This document shows positions 53,160 to 62,382 of a stretch of DNA of 64,000 nt, in pieces (within the stretch, counting starts at the first letter, position 1; the number at the start of each line of letters is the position of its first letter). The notes beneath the pieces are model-generated. The model searched no databases and had not been told where the DNA came from. It saw only the letters and a list, made by a program, of their open reading frames with translations. The position numbers were made by a program, and so were the translations under genes. This DNA is from Candidatus Scybalocola faecavium (GTDB lineage: Bacteria > Bacillota > Clostridia > Lachnospirales > Lachnospiraceae), in assembly GCA_018713145.1 (NCBI GenBank), contig DVFP01000019.1, positions 181,857-245,856 of the forward strand, read 5' to 3'.

Positions 53160-55064
53160 TCAGCGTCTTTGACGCCTTCGGTCATATTTTTCATTTTCAT
53201 AGAATTTGCGTTTTGCTTCATACATCTTATGCTCTGCATCCTTGATCAGAACATTAATGTCATCCACCTGCTCCTGCCAGGCCAGACCGGAAGAAACATG
53301 AATATCTTCCTGTTCCAGAGCCTCCTGGACCGCCCGGATCCGGTTTGCCACCTCTTCCTCCGGCACATCTGCCGCAAAAACAACAAACTCATCTCCGCCG
53401 ATCCGGTAGGTGCAGTCCTCGCTGAACCAGCTCCGCAGCTTATCTGCTACTGACCGGATCATCCGGTCACCGGCTTCGTGCCCCTGTGTATTATTCATTT
53501 CATGGAGCCCGTTAAGATCCATATAGATGCAAGCCAAAGAGACTTTGCACCGGGCAGGGTATCCTGAAAGATCTGCCTCGTACCGATTCCGGTTATTCAG
53601 TCCGGAAAGCGCATCCCGCTCTCCCCGTTCCCGGATCGCGTCATAGGACTTCATATTGCGCAAAAGCATACTAAAGCTAAAGCTGACACTCTTTAACAAT
53701 GCCTGGCTTACATGCCTGACAGAAATATTATAGGCAAATAAAATACCGCAAATACTTCCGTCCAACCGCTCCAAAGGCACTGCCGCAAAATTTTTGATGC
53801 CTCCATCCCAGCGAAGAAAGGTCTGCAGTTCATCCCTGCGGTAGCTTTCAAAAAAATCGCTCCCATTTTGAAAGTATTTCATGAGAAAATACATACTTTC
53901 CTCATGTCCCCGGAGAGCATCTCGCCCATCCGAATCCCATATAAAAGATACATCTCCCTGTCTGGGTTTTTGAAACCACAGCCCCGCAGTATGTGCTCCC
54001 GATGCATGAGCCAAACTCTCCAAGGCCGCGGTTATATTCTCCTGCTTTTCATGGGCATTAAACAGAAGCTTTTCAATCTGATAAATATCGTTTAAAGCTT
54101 CCAGCTGCCGCTGTTTCTTTCCGGTTTCCCTGACCACATAATAAATCATCCAGGCAAAATAAACAACAAAACAGCCTACTTCAAAAATAAGGAACAGGTT
54201 CATGATCCTGCGGGTTGCATAGGCATCTGCAAAGACTACATCTTCAGGAACAGATAAGGCCACCCGCCAGTCGTTAATATTTACCGGCTCATAATAAAAA
54301 TAAAGATACTGCCCCACAGTTTGTGATACAAAAACCACATATCCTGTTTTCCCATCGATCAAGCCCTGCTTCAGCTGTTCATGATCGTATCCCTCAGCCA
54401 TGGGCCGCTCTCCCAGATCCCAAATATTTCCCACGGTTTCATGCCATGTATCCATAATAAAATTTCCGGATTCTCCTTCTACAATATACATGGCCGCTTC
54501 ACCGCCGTAAGCCTGAACGGGAATTTCTTCAGGCAGTTCTCCAAGCTCGATCACGCCGCACAGCATGGCAGAGATTTCTCCGTCATCGTATACCGGCACA
54601 TAATGCCGAAGAACGTAGGCCCCCTCCTTTGACAAATCCGCCTCCCGGTTGGTAATATGAGCCCCTGCTTCCATCTCTTCTTTAAAGGAAAGGCTTCCGG
54701 AAACATTGACAATGCTACCGGGTCCGGTTAAAAGTGTATCATCGGGAAGGAGAAATTCCAGCCGGGAGATAAAGCCGTCCGATGTATATTGATCCAGGAC
54801 CTGCCATAACTGAGGGGATGACAGATCATCATAGCCCGAAGCAATAAAAGCCATCAACTGAAACTGCCGCCGGTCGGTTTGGACCTGAGCTTCAAGGCTT
54901 TGCCCCAGTCTCCTGGTTTCTTCATGAAGCGTTTCAAAACTTTTTTCTTCTTCCATCCGGTCTACCTGGCGAGCACCTATAAAGGAGCCGCTGACCATCA
55001 GGCAGATAATGACCAGCGTGATCCACATGGATCGCTGCCAATGAATGGCCTGAAGTTTTTTCAT
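53160..55064 (-). CDS. membrane diguanylate cyclase
   Basis: A 634-residue sensor enzyme. A helix at about residues 13-33 and another at about 280-305 flank an extracytoplasmic dCache-like domain. A GAF-like region (about 330-455) follows. The C-terminal GGDEF domain (about 465-625) has YRIGGDEFVVF and RNRYEADL, so the active site appears intact and it should make cyclic di-GMP. No clear inhibitory I-site RxxD was identified. It begins 52 bases after thiC on the same strand with GGAGGAAATG, so it may be co-transcribed with thiC. Confidence 0.9.
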   Translation of the reverse strand: MKKLQAIHWQRSMWITLVIICLMVSGSFIGARQVDRMEEEKSFETLHEETRRLGQSLEAQVQTDRRQFQLMAFIASGYDDLSSPQLWQVLDQYTSDGFISRLEFLLPDDTLLTGPGSIVNVSGSLSFKEEMEAGAHITNREADLSKEGAYVLRHYVPVYDDGEISAMLCGVIELGELPEEIPVQAYGGEAAMYIVEGESGNFIMDTWHETVGNIWDLGERPMAEGYDHEQLKQGLIDGKTGYVVFVSQTVGQYLYFYYEPVNINDWRVALSVPEDVVFADAYATRRIMNLFLIFEVGCFVVYFAWMIYYVVRETGKKQRQLEALNDIYQIEKLLFNAHEKQENITAALESLAHASGAHTAGLWFQKPRQGDVSFIWDSDGRDALRGHEESMYFLMKYFQNGSDFFESYRRDELQTFLRWDGGIKNFAAVPLERLDGSICGILFAYNISVRHVSQALLKSVSFSFSMLLRNMKSYDAIRERGERDALSGLNNRNRYEADLSGYPARCKVSLACIYMDLNGLHEMNNTQGHEAGDRMIRSVADKLRSWFSEDCTYRIGGDEFVVFAADVPEEEVANRIRAVQEALEQEDIHVSSGLAWQEQVDDINVLIKDAEHKMYEAKRKFYENEKYDRRRQRR

Positions 55065-55116
55065 TCCATTTCCTCCAACCTGCCTGTGCGCGGCTCTTAA
55101 ATTAAAGGCTTGCGAT

Positions 55117-56427
55117 TTAAAGAATATCGATATATTCTCCGGCCAATGCCTTATTCATACTGCGCACGGCACAAAATTTCCCACACATACTGCATGTATC
55201 ACTGTGATCATCCTCCGGGCTGCGGCTGTCACGAATCGCCTTGGCGGTTTCCGGATCCAGAGCACAGGCAAACTGACCATCCCAATCCAGATTTCTCCTG
55301 GCATCTGCCATTTTATCATCAATATCTCTTGCCCCGGGGATGCCTTTGGCAATATCTGCCGCATGGGCCGCGATTTTAGAAGCAATAATTCCCTGCTTTA
55401 CATCCTCCACATTGGGAAGGGCCAAATGTTCCGCAGGTGTTACATAGCACAAAAACGCAGCGCCGCTCATGGCTGCCACTGCACCTCCGATGGCTGCGGT
55501 AATATGGTCGTAGCCGGGAGCTATGTCTGTCACTAATGGCCCAAGGACATAAAAAGGCGCACCCATACAAATGCTCTTTTGGACTTCCATATTGGCAGCA
55601 ACCTGATTTAAAGGCACATGTCCGGGACCTTCTACCATAACCTGAACGTTATGGTCCCAGGCCCGTTTCGTCAGTTCTCCCAAACGGACAAGTTCTTCAA
55701 TCTGGCATACATCTGTAGCATCTGCCAGACATCCGGGACGGCAGGCATCCCCCAGAGAAATGGTCACATCATATTGTTCACAAATATCCAAAATTTCATC
55801 AAAATATTCATAGAAAGGATTTTCCTCTCCAGTCATGCTCATCCAGGCAAACACCAGGCTTCCTCCGCGGCTGACAATATTCATCTTGCGTTTATGCTTT
55901 TTGATCTGCTCAATGGTCTTGCGGGTAATGCCGCAGTGAAGGGTTACAAAATCCACGCCATCTTCCGCATGAAGCCGAATGACATCAATAAAGTCTTTGG
56001 CCGTCAATGTTGCTAAGTCTCTCTGATAATGAATGACACTGTCATATACCGGAACGGTTCCGATCATTACCGGACACTCATGAGTCAGCTTTTGACGGAA
56101 AGGCTGGGTATTTCCGTGGCTGGACAGATCCATAATAGCCTCTGCGCCAAGATTTACAGCACTCATAACCTTCTGCATCTCAATGTCATAATCCTTGCAA
56201 TCCCTGGAAACTCCAAGGTTTACATTGATCTTTGTGCGCAGCATACTGCCGATCCCTTCCGGATCCAGACAGGTATGTTTTTTATTGGCGCATATAGCTA
56301 CTTTTCCTTCTGCGACCAGCTTCATTAATTTGTCCACAGGCATATTTTCCTTTTTCGCTACGATCTCCATCTGGGGTGTAACGATCCCTTTACGGGCTGC
56401 ATCCATTTGAGTTGTGTAATTGCTCAT
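55117..56427 (-). CDS. thiC: phosphomethylpyrimidine synthase
   Basis: A 436-residue radical SAM enzyme converting aminoimidazole ribotide to HMP-phosphate in thiamine synthesis. Conserved blocks include [45 protein letters not shown] and the C-terminal Fe-S motif CSMCGKFC (Cx2Cx4C). Full length for the short Clostridial type. The tracked ORF starts 24 codons earlier; the ATG here follows AAGGAGG. Expression is controlled by a TPP riboswitch and terminator upstream. No other thi gene is adjacent. Confidence 0.96.
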   Translation of the reverse strand: MSNYTTQMDAARKGIVTPQMEIVAKKENMPVDKLMKLVAEGKVAICANKKHTCLDPEGIGSMLRTKINVNLGVSRDCKDYDIEMQKVMSAVNLGAEAIMDLSSHGNTQPFRQKLTHECPVMIGTVPVYDSVIHYQRDLATLTAKDFIDVIRLHAEDGVDFVTLHCGITRKTIEQIKKHKRKMNIVSRGGSLVFAWMSMTGEENPFYEYFDEILDICEQYDVTISLGDACRPGCLADATDVCQIEELVRLGELTKRAWDHNVQVMVEGPGHVPLNQVAANMEVQKSICMGAPFYVLGPLVTDIAPGYDHITAAIGGAVAAMSGAAFLCYVTPAEHLALPNVEDVKQGIIASKIAAHAADIAKGIPGARDIDDKMADARRNLDWDGQFACALDPETAKAIRDSRSPEDDHSDTCSMCGKFCAVRSMNKALAGEYIDIL

Positions 56428-56450
56428 ATTATCCTCCTTGTATTTCAAAC

Positions 56451-56542
56451 CGGCGCCTGACGGCTTGGCCTCGCCAAGGGTCGGGATGTGCGTTCGCACT
56501 AAGCTTAAGCTGCGCCTGACGGCTTGCTTTCGCTAAGTGCTC
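56451..56542 (-). repeat. 92-bp repeat, copy 1, in the thiC leader
   Basis: This copy is identical to 56575-56666, with a 32-base spacer between. Inside each copy GCGCCTGACGGCTTG occurs twice and CTTGGCCTCGCCAAG and TGCGTTCGCA form hairpins. It lies between the riboswitch terminator and thiC, so it is transcribed only when the riboswitch is open. Function unknown. Confidence 0.85.
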
Positions 56543-56574
56543 TTTTCGGGTAACATCCCTCCACTAGGCTCGCC

Positions 56575-56666
56575 CGGCGCCTGACGGCTTGGCCTCGCCA
56601 AGGGTCGGGATGTGCGTTCGCACTAAGCTTAAGCTGCGCCTGACGGCTTGCTTTCGCTAAGTGCTC
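56575..56666 (-). repeat. 92-bp repeat, copy 2, in the thiC leader
   Basis: Second identical copy, ending six bases before the terminator hairpin. See copy 1 for internal structure. The pair looks like a mobile or replicated palindromic unit rather than a protein-coding or CRISPR repeat. Confidence 0.85.
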
Positions 56667-56671
56667 ACAGC

Positions 56672-56697
56672 AAAAAAGAGTTCCGCTAGGGAACTCC
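56672..56697 (-). terminator. riboswitch-controlled terminator of thiC
   Basis: On the minus strand GGAGTTCC and GGAACTC flank CTAGC and are followed by TTTTTT. It lies about 15 bases after the TPP aptamer, the usual position for a transcriptional off-switch. Confidence 0.85.
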
Positions 56698-56713
56698 TTT
56701 GTTTTGTCTGTGT

Positions 56714-56793
56714 CATCCCTACGTTGGCATTATCCAAATCAGGTTTTGGGTCGAAGCTGCTTGCTTCCTCTCAGCCGGCCGTACCAGCTCCCC
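56714..56793 (-). ncRNA. TPP riboswitch
   Basis: On the minus strand the thi-box segments occur in order: GGGGAGCTGGTAC, GGCTGAGAGGAAGC, GACCC, ACCTGATTTGGATAATGCCAACGTAGGGA. CTGAGA and ACCTGA...GGATAATGCCA.CGTAGGGA are diagnostic. It senses thiamine pyrophosphate and controls the terminator before thiC. Confidence 0.96.
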
Positions 56794-56815
56794 GTTTTTT
56801 TCCAGTTATAGGATT

Positions 56816-56844
56816 ATTATACTTCCCTCATATGGATTTTTCAA
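56816..56844 (-). promoter_or_regulatory. thiC promoter
   Basis: On the minus strand TTGAAA and a perfect TATAAT are 17 bases apart, about 20 bases before the TPP aptamer. Confidence 0.85.
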
Positions 56845-56862
56845 TATATTTTTATGCTTTCA

Positions 56863-58722
56863 TTACGGTTCACTCTGTAAATGATAGCCCTTTATCGCCT
56901 GTAAAAAGACATCCCCGTATTTTTTAAATTTCATCTCCCCTACGCCGGAGACCTTCAGCATTTCTTCTTTATCTGAAGGACGCAGCAAACACATATGTAC
57001 CAGAGTTTTATCAGAAAAAACAATATATGGCGGTATTTTTTCCTTTCGGGCAATATCCATACGCAATGTACGGAGCTTTTCAAACAGAACGTCATCCACC
57101 GGACCGTCTGCAGCCTTCACTGTGGATTTCTTCCTGTCTGTGGAAGCAGCGCCTGAGGCTTTCGGCCGCTCTTTCGCGGCCTTCATGATCACCGGAATAC
57201 TGCCGTCCAACACATCCTGAGCCTTTTTAGTCAGCCCCACTACCGGATAGGCATCCTCTGTTAAAAAAAGGAACCCATTCAGCACCAAATGATTTAAAAT
57301 CTGGCGGAGCTGATATATGGGAATATCTCCGCACGTATTATAATAAGGATTTTCATCCATATGGCACCGGGTGATCTTTGCGTTTTTGCTCCCGCGGACT
57401 GTATCCGCGATCATAGTCATGCCATATGCCCTGGGGCTTTCCCGGACACAGCCGATAAGGCATCGGGCCGTTTCTGTTACATCCTTTTCCTCAAACTGGG
57501 TCAGGCAATTGGAACAATTACCGCAGTAATTCGGGCCGTATTCCCCAAAATACCTTAAAATATAGTCTCTGAGACATTCATTGGTCAGACAGTAAAACGT
57601 CATTTTTTTCAGCCGTTCCCGCTCCCTCTCCCGGATCAGCTCCCGGGTAGGTTCGTCCATCTGTTCCGTACCGTTCATCTGGTCAATGAAAAACTGATTT
57701 GTCACTACATCCTGCCCGGAATAGTACAAAATACATTCCGAAGGCAGGCCGTCCCTTCCGGCCCTGCCGGCTTCCTGATAATAGCTTTCTATATTTTTCG
57801 GCATATTATAATGGATCACATAGCGCACATCCGATTTATCAATCCCCATGCCAAAAGCATTTGTTGCCACCATGATCCGGCACCGGTCATAAATAAAGTC
57901 ATCCTGGTTCTTTTTCCGTTCCTCGTCAGACAGGCCGGCATGATAGCGGGTGGCATTATATCCCTCCCGGATCAGGCGGGCACACACCTCTTCCACCAGC
58001 TTTCGGGTAATGCAGTAAATGATGCCGCAATCCTGGCGATGCGCAGCCACGTAATCCATGACCGCCTTCATCTTATCCCTGGGACGCTCTACCTCAAACC
58101 GAAGATTTTTCCGGTCAAATCCTGTTGTCAAGATCACCGGATCCTTAAGCTCTAAGAGGGCGAGAATATCTTCCCGCACTTCCTTTGTTGCTGTTGCAGT
58201 AAAAGCTCCTACGACAGGGCGCTGGCCAAGCTGGTGGATAAAATCAGAAATTCGGACATAACTCGGCCTGAAATCCTGGCCCCACTGAGAAATACAGTGC
58301 GCTTCATCCACACTGACCATGGACACGCCGATCCCACGGACAGCCTGTAGAAAACGGTCTGTCATCAGCCGTTCCGGAGCCACATAGACGATCTTATAAA
58401 TTCCTCTGACCATATTATCCAGAGCTTTTGTATACTGCCCCGGCGTCAAAGAGCTGTTTAAATATGCGGCATGGATCCCTGCCTGGTTTAGGGCGGACAC
58501 CTGATCTTTCATCAGCGAGATCAGGGGAGACACTACCAGGGTGATCCCGGGCATTAACAAAGCCGGCACCTGATAACACAAAGACTTTCCGGCTCCCGTA
58601 GGCATGATTCCCAGCACATCCCGACCGGACAAAAGGGCATCTGTTAACATTTCCTGTCCTTCCCTGAATGTATCATAGCCGAAATATTTTTTCAGGACAT
58701 CATATTTTGTCATTTCAGCCAC
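56863..58722 (-). CDS. recQ: ATP-dependent DNA helicase RecQ
   Basis: A 619-residue 3'-5' helicase. Walker A is in MPTGAGKSLCYQVPAL (about residue 40), the DEAH box in VSVDEAHCISQWG, motif VI in QEAGRAGRDG. The RQC zinc Cys set (CLTNEC...YCGNCSNC) and winged helix follow, and an HRDC domain ends the protein (about 530-610). It overlaps the EAL gene by eight bases on the same strand, so it is the last gene of an nth-EAL-recQ run. Role: recombination and replication repair. Confidence 0.97.
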   Translation of the reverse strand: MAEMTKYDVLKKYFGYDTFREGQEMLTDALLSGRDVLGIMPTGAGKSLCYQVPALLMPGITLVVSPLISLMKDQVSALNQAGIHAAYLNSSLTPGQYTKALDNMVRGIYKIVYVAPERLMTDRFLQAVRGIGVSMVSVDEAHCISQWGQDFRPSYVRISDFIHQLGQRPVVGAFTATATKEVREDILALLELKDPVILTTGFDRKNLRFEVERPRDKMKAVMDYVAAHRQDCGIIYCITRKLVEEVCARLIREGYNATRYHAGLSDEERKKNQDDFIYDRCRIMVATNAFGMGIDKSDVRYVIHYNMPKNIESYYQEAGRAGRDGLPSECILYYSGQDVVTNQFFIDQMNGTEQMDEPTRELIRERERERLKKMTFYCLTNECLRDYILRYFGEYGPNYCGNCSNCLTQFEEKDVTETARCLIGCVRESPRAYGMTMIADTVRGSKNAKITRCHMDENPYYNTCGDIPIYQLRQILNHLVLNGFLFLTEDAYPVVGLTKKAQDVLDGSIPVIMKAAKERPKASGAASTDRKKSTVKAADGPVDDVLFEKLRTLRMDIARKEKIPPYIVFSDKTLVHMCLLRPSDKEEMLKVSGVGEMKFKKYGDVFLQAIKGYHLQSEP

Positions 58723-61021
58723 TTACGCAACCTCCTTTTTCCAGATATTCCTTTTGAAATTCCCCGGCAGAAATAGGACGGCTGTAATAATAACCCTGGC
58801 CCCATACTGTGCCGATACAGGAAATAAATTCCTCATTGTCCCGGCTTTCCACACCTTCTACCACAGTATCAATATGAAGTTCCTCCGCCAGGCGGATAAT
58901 ATTCTTCATAAGGACTTTCAGCTTATCATTTTTCATATACTGATCACCTGCCAAAAATCCCCGATCCAGTTTAACCTCGTCAATATCCAGACGAGCCAGC
59001 AGATTCAGGGAGGAATAGCCGCTTCCAAAATCATCCAGGGAAATCTTGAAGCCCTTCTCATGGAGCACGGAAATATTTTTATTTAATTCCTCTATGCTTT
59101 CCGCAGCCAGACCTTCCAAAATCTCAAGGACAATATACTGCCTTGGAATATGGTATTTATCTGTGATCTGGCATAACTTCTGTACATAATCCGACCGATA
59201 AAACAAAAGCTTGGACTGATTTACAGAAATGGTAATCGGCTCATAACCTTCATCCATCCACCGGCGCAGCTGACGGCACACCTGCTCCACCATATAAAGA
59301 TCCAGTTCTGCACAAAAACCATTTTTCTCAAAAATCGGAATAAACTGATCCGGATAGATCATAGTGCCGTCCTCACGGATCCATCGCACCAGTGCCTCTC
59401 CGGAATGGATCTTTCCGTTCCTCAGATCCTTTTTCGGCTGCAAATACAATTTAAACTCCCCTTGATCCAGAGCGCTTTTCATAGTGCTTTCAATCTGGTT
59501 TTGGAGATTTTCCGCCTGATAAATGCTCTCATCATAAAACACGACTGTATTTTCCTGACCTGCATGAGCATGTTTTAGAGCAAACTCCGCCCGGTGGATC
59601 AAAGTATCTGACGTTTTTTCCACCAGAGACTCGTCAGCATTTTTCGGTAAAGGATCCGGGTTTACAGCAATGCCTGAATAAAGAACGATCGGATAGGTCC
59701 GGTTCATATTTTCCGAAAGCCGTCCCACGGCTTCCATGATGGACATTACCCGAATCCTGGCCTGCTGAGGATCATCCGTATTTAAAAAGACATAAAATTC
59801 ATCCGCCATATAGCGGCAATACCGCTCATTTTCGTGGACGGTATTTTTTAGGATATGGGCAATAGAACATAAAATACCATCTGCCTGATCCTTTCCAAAA
59901 ATCTCATTCATATATCGAAAATGGCGGATATTCAAAATAGCAATACTGTATCCACTGTCCATGCTTAACAATTCCCGCACCTCCTGACGGAACCTGTGGA
60001 GGTTAAAAGAGCCGGTAAGAGGATCATAATAAGCCAGACCGATCAGCTGGCGATTATTTTTTCTAAGGAAACGTCCGCCGTACAAAATAGAAAAAATACT
60101 AAGAGTAATGATGACCAAAAATGTAATTATAACGATAACAAAGCGGAAATACACCGGGCTTCGAATCTCGCTGGTTTTATCTGTACATACCAGATACCAT
60201 CCATTTCGGTCCAAAGGCTCAAAATATAAAGGATATGTCTTTCCTTCCCGCTCAAACTCTGTGGTATAAGCCTCTCCGGAAGCCATTTTTTCTCGGATCA
60301 CATCTTTTTCCTCCTGGGAAAAAATACGGGTATTAAAAATATTTCCCATGGATTCTTTAATAAAGCTTCCGCTGGACCATGTAATATATTCCCCGCTTTG
60401 GTTTACCCAGTCCACATCAATGGAAATTTGAGACAGAGTAGTCCGGTTAAGGATCTCTTCAAAAGTATCCAGACTTTTTATCCCTAATAAACTTCCTTCT
60501 ACCTGACCGTTATTGTATACAGGCACTCCATAGGCAATTACATTCTCTCCCAAAGTCTCGTCCATAAATTTAAAAGACGTAGATGCCTTCCCTTCCCAGG
60601 CCTCCCGTACAACATTCTGCACCTGGATATTTTGCTGGGAAAGACGTTCATCCTCTCCCATATTTTTAGACAGGCTGATCTTTAGTTCATCACTGTCCTT
60701 CTCACAATAGCCAAGACGGTAAAACATATCCTGGCCGCTGTTTGCCCGGATCCCCTCATCCAGGTTATCCAGAGAAAGGATCCTGCTGTCGGATATAAAA
60801 CCGGCCAATGTTTCCAGTGCTCCAATATCCGAATCAAACTGCCGCTCAATATTAATCTTGTATTCATTAATAAAAGCCTGCATCTGGGCCTGGTAGGAGG
60901 TCCGCTCAGCTGTGGTCATATAATAAATCAGAACACAGGAGCAAAACACCAGGAGAGAGCTCACGGCTGCTGTTAAAATAGTAATCTTTAGAATGCGTCT
61001 TTGTAGCTTTTTCTCATTCAC
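58715..61021 (-). CDS. membrane cyclic-di-GMP phosphodiesterase (degenerate GGDEF plus EAL)
   Basis: A 768-residue protein. Two membrane helices flank an extracytoplasmic dCache domain (about residues 20-290). The GGDEF domain reads RYMADEFYVF in place of GGDEF, so cyclase activity is probably lost. The EAL domain has GEALVRW, the metal Asp pair DDFGSGYSSL and VVEGVES, so phosphodiesterase activity is likely intact. The tracked ORF starts 21 codons earlier, overlapping nth; I prefer the GTG at 61021 with GGGAGG about ten bases before it. It sits between two DNA-repair genes, a combination without obvious functional logic. Confidence 0.85.
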   Translation of the reverse strand: MNEKKLQRRILKITILTAAVSSLLVFCSCVLIYYMTTAERTSYQAQMQAFINEYKINIERQFDSDIGALETLAGFISDSRILSLDNLDEGIRANSGQDMFYRLGYCEKDSDELKISLSKNMGEDERLSQQNIQVQNVVREAWEGKASTSFKFMDETLGENVIAYGVPVYNNGQVEGSLLGIKSLDTFEEILNRTTLSQISIDVDWVNQSGEYITWSSGSFIKESMGNIFNTRIFSQEEKDVIREKMASGEAYTTEFEREGKTYPLYFEPLDRNGWYLVCTDKTSEIRSPVYFRFVIVIITFLVIITLSIFSILYGGRFLRKNNRQLIGLAYYDPLTGSFNLHRFRQEVRELLSMDSGYSIAILNIRHFRYMNEIFGKDQADGILCSIAHILKNTVHENERYCRYMADEFYVFLNTDDPQQARIRVMSIMEAVGRLSENMNRTYPIVLYSGIAVNPDPLPKNADESLVEKTSDTLIHRAEFALKHAHAGQENTVVFYDESIYQAENLQNQIESTMKSALDQGEFKLYLQPKKDLRNGKIHSGEALVRWIREDGTMIYPDQFIPIFEKNGFCAELDLYMVEQVCRQLRRWMDEGYEPITISVNQSKLLFYRSDYVQKLCQITDKYHIPRQYIVLEILEGLAAESIEELNKNISVLHEKGFKISLDDFGSGYSSLNLLARLDIDEVKLDRGFLAGDQYMKNDKLKVLMKNIIRLAEELHIDTVVEGVESRDNEEFISCIGTVWGQGYYYSRPISAGEFQKEYLEKGGCVSG

Positions 61022-61056
61022 CCGGCCATCTGCCTCCCTTTCACTGGTCACATATT

Positions 61057-61722
61057 TTACTTGTCCACACCGTTTTTCGCACACAGATCATTCAGACAGC
61101 ATTTTTCGCAGTATGGCTTTGTCCGTGCCGTACATACATCCCGGCCATGATACACCAGACGATGACAAAAATCACTCCCTTCCTCCGGAGGGATGATCTT
61201 CCACAAAGCCATTTCCACTTTCTTTGGTTCCTTAATGCCGTCCACCAGGCCGATCCGGTTGACCAGACGGATACAATGGGTATCCGTTACAATAGCCGGC
61301 TTGCCAAACACATCTCCCATGATCAAATTGGCGCTTTTTCTTCCCACTCCGGGCAGCTTTAAAAGCTTATCAAAATCATCCGGCACCTGGCCATTGTACT
61401 CGTCCCGAAGGATCTTCATACAGGCACTTATATCCCTGGCCTTGCTCTTTCCAAGACCGCAGGGGCGCACGATCTCCTCAATGCTTTCCACAGGAGCATC
61501 TGCCAGCGCGTTTACATCCGGATATTTCTCATACAGTTTTTCCACTACCACATTTACCCGGGCATCTGTACACTGGGCAGCTAAACGCACACTTACCAAA
61601 AGCTTCCACGCCTCATTGTAATCCAAAGTGCAGCCTGCGTCCGGATACTCCTCCTTTAAACGCCGGATCACTTCCAAAGCCAGCTTTTGTTTCTCCTCCT
61701 GAGTCAATTTCTCTTTTGTCAT
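61057..61722 (-). CDS. nth: endonuclease III
   Basis: A 221-residue bifunctional glycosylase/AP lyase for oxidised pyrimidines. The helix-hairpin-helix LPGVGRKSANLIMG with catalytic Lys, the catalytic Asp in VTDTHCIRL and the Fe-S ligands (C-x7-C-x2-C-x5-C, YCEKCCLNDLC) are present. The tracked ORF begins 35 codons earlier inside a repeat element; the ATG here follows AAAGGGA at suitable distance and matches the family. First gene of the nth-EAL-recQ run. Confidence 0.96.
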   Translation of the reverse strand: MTKEKLTQEEKQKLALEVIRRLKEEYPDAGCTLDYNEAWKLLVSVRLAAQCTDARVNVVVEKLYEKYPDVNALADAPVESIEEIVRPCGLGKSKARDISACMKILRDEYNGQVPDDFDKLLKLPGVGRKSANLIMGDVFGKPAIVTDTHCIRLVNRIGLVDGIKEPKKVEMALWKIIPPEEGSDFCHRLVYHGRDVCTARTKPYCEKCCLNDLCAKNGVDK

Positions 61723-61759
61723 AAAAGATCCCTTTCTATTATTATTACCGCTTATCATT

Positions 61760-61876
61760 AAGCCATGCCAGCTCAGGCTTCGCCTTCGCTGTGGCTTGCG
61801 CCACATACATTCATGTAATCCTGACAACTGGTGCGCAAGCTCCCCGTCTGTCGGATTACATGATTGTGCATGGCTT
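61760..61876. repeat. 117-bp palindromic repeat element, copy 1
   Basis: The unit begins AAGCCATGC and ends GCATGGCTT, a perfect 9-base terminal inverted repeat. An inner arm ATGTAATCC.GACA pairs with TGTCGGATTACAT. It differs from copy 2 at about two positions. No coding function is apparent. Confidence 0.88.
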
Positions 61877-61887
61877 CTCTATTAATT

Positions 61888-62004
61888 AAGCCATGCCAGC
61901 TCAGGCTTCGCCTTCGCTGTGGCTTGCGCCACATACATTCATGTAATCCCGACAACTGGTGCGCAAGCTCCCCATCTGTCGGATTACATGATTGTGCATG
62001 GCTT
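61888..62004. repeat. 117-bp palindromic repeat element, copy 2
   Basis: Separated from copy 1 by 11 bases (CTCTATTAATT). It has the same terminal and internal inverted repeats and would fold into a nested cruciform or RNA hairpin. Resembles REP/MITE-like units of Clostridial intergenic regions. Confidence 0.88.
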
Positions 62005-62382
62005 AATTGTATCACAATCTTTTTGTTTTTGCGACTGGTTCTGGGAAATTGGATGAGGATACCACGGTGTTTATTTAGTTCGGCTGCGATATTCTGAAAC
62101 TTTTTCCCAGTTTCTCTACCTGCTAATGTTTTGATGATTTTGGGCATAAATCTTCAAAGTTTGATATGGTTTTTTAATAGCTCCGCTTTATCTGTCTAAA
62201 GGGAATCCTTCGAAAACTCAATCCATAAGAAAATTGACTTTTAAAATGAATTTGATATACTAAAGAAAAGATGATTGTTTACATGATAAACAGTAATAAA
62301 AAGCACTCTAAGATAAAGATTTCCATATTAAAATACTAAAGATAAGGATAATGAACAAAGAATATGGGAGGAATGTATTATC
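62005..62382. other. intergenic region upstream of the Rpn-family gene
   Basis: About 380 bases. A minus-strand ORF of about 35 codons here (PKIIKTLAGRETGKKFQ) runs into the repeats; I cannot assign it. The promoter of the next gene is at 62234-62261. The rest is AT-rich with nothing recognisable. Confidence 0.5.
62234..62261 (+). promoter_or_regulatory. promoter of the Rpn-family gene
   Basis: TTGACT and TATACT are 16 bases apart, about 120 bases before the start codon. Confidence 0.65.

Noticed and set aside
56451-56666. Possible CRISPR array in the thiC leader
   Set aside because: Only two long 92-base units with internal palindromes and one spacer; no cas genes; not CRISPR-like.
61773-62147. 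124-codon minus-strand ORF spanning both 117-bp repeats
   Set aside because: Most of the protein is translation of the palindromic repeats in two frames. The first 45 residues match nothing I recognise.
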